This document shows, piece after piece, positions 60,852 to 64,000 of a stretch of DNA of 64,000 nt. The stretch spans positions 558,001 through 622,000 of the forward strand of contig CAWJXA010000001.1 of assembly GCA_963846715.1 (NCBI GenBank). Reading direction: 5' to 3'. This stretch comes from Bog-257 sp963846715. Lineage in GTDB: Bacteria > Acidobacteriota > Terriglobia > Terriglobales > Acidobacteriaceae. Every line of letters starts with the position of its first letter. Within the stretch, counting starts at the first letter, position 1. Both the position numbers and the translations under genes were made by a program. The notes beneath the pieces are model-generated. The model ran no database searches. It saw only the letters and a list, made by a program, of their open reading frames with translations, and was not told the DNA's origin.

Positions 60852-61778
60852 TTACCCTCCCCGCTCCCCCTTCGCATGTGGATGCGTTCTGTCGTAAACC
60901 TCCATCACATGCTTCACCGTTAGCTGCGTGTAGCGCTGCGTGGTCGACAGCCGTTCGTGGCCCAGCATCTCTTGGATGGCGCGCAGGTCGGCGCCCTCTT
61001 CCAGCATGTGGGTGCCAAACGCATGGCGTAGTGTGTGCGGATGGACGTCGGGTGAAAGTCCGCGCGCCACCGCGATTTGCTTCACAATGCGGCCCACGCT
61101 CCGGGTGGTGAGCCGCGAGCCGCGAAGGTTGATCAACAGCGCTCGCTCGGTCGTACGTTTGGTTTCGCCCAGCACTCGCTGGCGCGCCGGCAAATAAGCT
61201 TGCACCGCTGCCTTCGCCGAGTCGCCGAACGGCACAAATCGTTCCTTGCGACCCTTGCCGCGCACCAGGATGAGTTCGTTCGACCAGCGGATATCGTCAA
61301 CGTTAATGCCGATAAGCTCCGAGTTTCGGATCCCGCAGCCGTACAGCAATTCCAGAATCGCCTGATCGCGTTCGGTAAATGCGGAACACTCCGGCATGGC
61401 CGCGTCGAGGACGGTGTTCACCTCTTCGATTGTAGGCACGCGCGGCAGTTTCTTGGGCAGCCTCGGCGTCGCGACCAATGCCGCCGGGTTCTGCTCGACT
61501 TCACCCTCCTGCGCCAGCCATTTGTATAGCGACCGCAAGGCCGCGAGCGCCCGCGCCACCGAAGTCTTGCTCAGCCCGCGCTCATAGAGACTGGAGAGGT
61601 AACCGCGAATCAGCACATGATCAATATCGCGCCAACCCTGCGGGCCAACATACTCGGCGAACTGCGCCAGGTCGGTGCGATAGGCCTTGATGGTGTGCGC
61701 TGAAGCATTGCGCTCCTGCAGCGCGCGAATGAATTGCGCCACAGCTTTCTCGACGATGGTGGCTCCGCGCTTGGTCAT
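60852..61778 (-). CDS. xerC: tyrosine recombinase, XerC type
   Basis: The 308-residue protein has the SAM-like N-terminal domain (KAVAQFIRALQERNASAHTI, VARALAALRSLYKWLAQEGE) and the catalytic domain with all six residues: GIRNSELIGIN (Arg), RGKGRKERFVPF (Lys), HTLRHAFGTHML (His, Arg), MLGHERLSTTQRYTQL (His, Tyr). Length and motifs fit XerC/XerD. Together with XerD it resolves chromosome dimers at dif. The second recombinase gene begins 1.3 kb upstream in the same direction. Which of the two is XerC and which XerD is not certain from the sequence alone. Confidence 0.9.
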   Translation of the reverse strand: MTKRGATIVEKAVAQFIRALQERNASAHTIKAYRTDLAQFAEYVGPQGWRDIDHVLIRGYLSSLYERGLSKTSVARALAALRSLYKWLAQEGEVEQNPAALVATPRLPKKLPRVPTIEEVNTVLDAAMPECSAFTERDQAILELLYGCGIRNSELIGINVDDIRWSNELILVRGKGRKERFVPFGDSAKAAVQAYLPARQRVLGETKRTTERALLINLRGSRLTTRSVGRIVKQIAVARGLSPDVHPHTLRHAFGTHMLEEGADLRAIQEMLGHERLSTTQRYTQLTVKHVMEVYDRTHPHAKGERGG

Positions 61779-62050
61779 TGTTCATCCGGGCTGCCGGCCA
61801 GCGCGGGACTGCGGAAACGATTTTTCCAACCAGCAGATCCCTCGCGGGCTAAAGCCCACTCGGGATGAAAAAAAAATGAGGACTGCGACACGGACGCTGA
61901 AGGTCCGGCTCTACCCGAACTCCTGGCTGTCAACCAGTTCAGTCCGCCTGTTCATACGAAGCTGTCTAAACCATTCCATCTCTTGACATCCCAGAACCGG
62001 CTTCAGGTCCGTGAGGGATTTGCGACTCGGACTTTTGCCGCGACACGATT
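61779..62050. other. intergenic stretch between the two recombinase genes
   Basis: It has a CGCGGGCTAAAGCCCAC palindrome near 61843-61858 (compare 21602-21617) with GCAGATCCCT before it, and an A-run at 61867-61877. No gene or dif-like site was recognised. Confidence 0.4.
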
Positions 62051-63055
62051 CTAGATCGGCGAGGAACCCACTCCTCGCTTCCCTCGCGGATGATGCTCCT
62101 TGTACACCCGGTTCAGCCGATCCAGCGCGAGGTGCGTGTAAACCTGCGTGGTCGAAATGTCGGCGTGTCCGAGGATGGTCTGCACCGTGCGCAGATCGGC
62201 GCCGTTCTCCACCATATGCGTGGCGCAACTGTGGCGCAGCATGTGCGGGCTGGCATGCCGCGCCGATTGCGCCGACGCATCGTTCACCACCTGCCACACG
62301 CGCTGCCGCGTAATCGGCCGCGCTCCGCGCGCGATAAACAGGAATGGCGACGACTTCTCCGACGCCAGCACCGGACGCGCATCCTGCAAATATTGCTGCA
62401 CCACTTGCTGCGCAGCATAACCCAGCGGCACGATGCGCTCCTTGTCACCTTTGCCTCGCACCAGAACGTAACCCAACTCCAGCTTCAGGTCTTCCAGCTT
62501 CAGGTTGATGACCTCGGAAACCCGCAGCGCGCCCGCATAGAAAACTTCCAGCATCGCCCGATCGCGGCCCGTGAGCGCATGCGACATGCGATCGTCTTTG
62601 GCTCGCGGTGGCCCCTGCAGCACGCTCTCCACCTCATCGGCCGCCAGCGATTTCGGCAGCACCTTCCATTGCCGCGGCGAATCAATGTTAAGCGTCGGGT
62701 CGGCCGTGATGTAGCGATCGAGCAGCAAGTACTTGTAGAAATGCCGCAGCGCCGAAAGCTTGCGCGCCACGCTGCGCCCGTCGACGCCGTTCGAAAGCAA
62801 CTCATTCAGGAAGTCGCGCACGTCCTGCCGTCGCGCCTCACGCAACGCGCGCTTGCGCTTCAGCAGGAACTCCGAGTACTGATCGAGGTCCGACCGATAG
62901 GCCGAGACGCTCAGCGGCGCCAGCCCCTTCTCTACCTTCAGGTAGTCGAGAAAGGAATTCAGCAGCCGCAGATTGGGATCGGCACTCTGCACGAGATGAG
63001 TATGAGCGTGAGCGGGCCGTTGGGGAATAACGAGCGAGGTACCGGAGAAAATCAT
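62051..63055 (-). CDS. xerD: tyrosine recombinase, XerD type
   Basis: The open frame from ATG 63055 gives 334 residues, about 30 longer than XerD. That ATG lies in a CACAGAGG repeat and has no ribosome binding site, so the true start is probably downstream, near NLRLLNSFLDYLKVEKG. The catalytic set is complete: ALRVSEVINLKLEDL (Arg), RGKGDKERIVPL (Lys), HMLRHSCATHMV, ILGHADISTTQVYTHL (His, Tyr). The C-terminal tail (KRGVGSSPI) is short. With the XerC-type gene it should serve dimer resolution. Alternatively the pair could mark a mobile island, but no such cargo is seen. Confidence 0.9.
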   Translation of the reverse strand: MIFSGTSLVIPQRPAHAHTHLVQSADPNLRLLNSFLDYLKVEKGLAPLSVSAYRSDLDQYSEFLLKRKRALREARRQDVRDFLNELLSNGVDGRSVARKLSALRHFYKYLLLDRYITADPTLNIDSPRQWKVLPKSLAADEVESVLQGPPRAKDDRMSHALTGRDRAMLEVFYAGALRVSEVINLKLEDLKLELGYVLVRGKGDKERIVPLGYAAQQVVQQYLQDARPVLASEKSSPFLFIARGARPITRQRVWQVVNDASAQSARHASPHMLRHSCATHMVENGADLRTVQTILGHADISTTQVYTHLALDRLNRVYKEHHPRGKRGVGSSPI

Positions 63056-63130
63056 TCACCACGGAGACACAGAGAACACAGAGAAAATTCGACAGAAGAC
63101 CAACTCGATGTCTCCGTGTCCCCGCGGCAA
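63055..63130. repeat. CACAGAGG-type inverted pair, diverged
   Basis: Left arm TTCACCACGGAGACACAGAG (63056-63075) and right arm GATGTCTCCGTGTCCCCGCG (63107-63126) face each other. The left arm touches the apparent xerD start codon. Confidence 0.6.
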
Positions 63131-63155
63131 GAAAACGCTTTTCGCTCAACGCTAT

Positions 63156-64000
63156 TCAGGAAGGAGCCCGTCCCGCTCTGCGGGACGGCTCAGCAGCACG
63201 CAGCCGAAGGCGGAGTGCTGGGTCAGCCGTAAAGTTGACCTGAGTCCCGGCAGGGACGACCGAGGGTCCCTCGGACATGCGGGCCGCAGCGGCAATGCGA
63301 AACACATTCTGCAGGCCCAGCGGGTTATCTCCACCCAACTGCTTCTTCCTCACCGAATTCAGCACTTCCACCGCATTGTGCGGACTGCGTGGATCTTCCT
63401 CGTGCTTGAAGAACGCATACGTCTCCAGCCCATCGGCGACGCACTGTCCTACCCGATCGATCAGCTTCTTCAGGTCTTCAGCCGAATAGCTAGGCTGGCG
63501 GAAGCGAAAATAAATGTAATTCGCGGTGCGCACCTCGGGCGTGTTGAGCCTTTCGGTCTCGGCCACGCAGAGCGTTACATTGTGCTCCCGCAGCGCCTGA
63601 TAAATCTCGTCGCTGAACCACGACTCATGGCGAAACTCGAACGCAGCTTTGAAGTTCTTCGGCAGCAGCGCCAGAAAATCGCGCAGCACGGCGACATCCG
63701 CCTTGGCAGTGGGCGGCAACTGGAACAATACCGGGCCCAGCTGCGTGGCCAGCGGTTGCAGCGTGGGAAGAAATCGCTGCATCGCTTCTTCCACATTCTG
63801 CAGCCTGCGAATATGCGTGATGTACTGGTTGGCCTTTAGCGCGAACCGGAAGTTCGGTCCGACATCCGCCATCCATCCGGTGGCCGCCTTCTCCGACAAC
63901 GACCGCCGGAAGGTGTAGTTCACCTCGACCGCTGTGAGCTGGGTCGCGTAGTACTTCAGGAAATTTTTCGACGAAACTTCTTTGGGATAAAAATCGGGCT
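63156..64000 (-). CDS. DUF72 protein, 5' end beyond window
   Basis: The frame continues to the right edge, reading PDFYPKEVSSKNFLKYYATQ and LTAVEVNYTFRR, the standard DUF72 start (FYP, YA, VEvNyTF). It follows with WMADVGPNFRFALKANQYIT, LGPVLFQLPPTAKADVAVLR, FEFRHESWFSDEIYQALREH, YIYFRFRQPSYSAEDLKKLI and AYAFF-like ETYAFFKHEED. DUF72 is a TIM-barrel family of unknown reaction. After AVEVLNSVRKKQL the last 55 residues run through intergenic-type repeats (63165-63275) and are unlike the family, so the original stop was probably lost. About 20 N-terminal residues are outside the window. Confidence 0.88.
   Translation of the reverse strand, partial: PDFYPKEVSSKNFLKYYATQLTAVEVNYTFRRSLSEKAATGWMADVGPNFRFALKANQYITHIRRLQNVEEAMQRFLPTLQPLATQLGPVLFQLPPTAKADVAVLRDFLALLPKNFKAAFEFRHESWFSDEIYQALREHNVTLCVAETERLNTPEVRTANYIYFRFRQPSYSAEDLKKLIDRVGQCVADGLETYAFFKHEEDPRSPHNAVEVLNSVRKKQLGGDNPLGLQNVFRIAAAARMSEGPSVVPAGTQVNFTADPALRLRLRAAEPSRRAGRAPS

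Noticed and set aside
60852..63055. Integron or mobile island marked by two tyrosine recombinases
   Set aside because: Both match the housekeeping XerC/XerD pattern; no attachment-site pair, cassette array or cargo was found.

Overview
The window reads as a piece of an Acidobacteriota chromosome (inference, not proven). It carries several PEP-CTERM surface proteins, two GloVer-repeat secreted proteins, many long-signal-peptide proteins of unknown function, a dnaX-ybaB-recR housekeeping block, neighbouring xerC- and xerD-type recombinases, many NarL/REC response regulators and a dense set of short palindromic intergenic repeats. Coding is on both strands and mostly in short operons; there is no prophage, IS transposase, CRISPR array, rRNA or recognisable tRNA.

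Layout. 1-2.6 kb: the front of a NusG/RfaH-type antiterminator (usually first gene of a polysaccharide locus, here running off the left edge), a LuxR regulator with a degenerate receiver, and a VapBC pair. 2.7-9.2 kb: a small SHOCT-like protein, a secreted protein, aminoacyl-histidine dipeptidase, a 51-residue metallothionein, a phospholipase-D-type protein and an ABC exporter. 9.4-20 kb: secreted and surface proteins (DUF4136, a Gly/Tyr/Ser-rich 793-residue protein, two PEP-CTERM proteins, a protein with about thirty GVxG units, an outer-membrane barrel) interleaved with two response regulators. 20.4-24.8 kb: three small periplasmic helical proteins, a broken K+-channel-like gene, HdeD and a membrane protein. 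24.9-34.6 kb: an Ntn hydrolase, DUF1254 lipoprotein plus a 41-residue lipoprotein, a broken beta-propeller gene, an OmpA protein, two secreted proteins and a DoxX-like membrane protein. 35-45 kb: two GloVer proteins, a patatin/surface-antigen fusion and a tandem duplication of a PEP-CTERM gene with its long leader. 45-54 kb: a TMTC-like membrane protein, an HHH lipoprotein, a methyltransferase/glycosyltransferase fusion, ferredoxin, a receiver protein, a radical SAM protein and an RHH-like/SRPBCC pair. 54-64 kb: POTRA protein, recR, ybaB, dnaX, remnants of toxin-antitoxin modules, an EACC1-like small protein, xerC, xerD and a DUF72 protein cut by the right edge.

Two features run through the whole window. 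First, dispersed non-coding repeats: a 240-bp element with 15-bp inverted ends (three near-identical copies and one variant), a 28-bp element built on CACAGAGGCACAGAGG, an 80-bp element placed just after both GloVer genes, and a 50-bp repeat shared between 5.9 and 54.0 kb. Second, many genes carry single-base frame breaks, including recR and dnaX, which a living cell should keep intact; this points mainly to indel errors in the sequence, though some genes (channel, propeller) are broken four times and may be true pseudogenes.

Several genes are too short or too broken for simple ORF calling and were read by hand: the NusG-like gene (1-358), the metallothionein (5511-5666), the small lipoprotein (27629-27754), the full recR (55076-55676), the full dnaX (56309-58176), the truncated DUF5615 remnant (59064-59156), the HHH-gene fragment (42185-42265) and the extension of DUF72 to the window edge.
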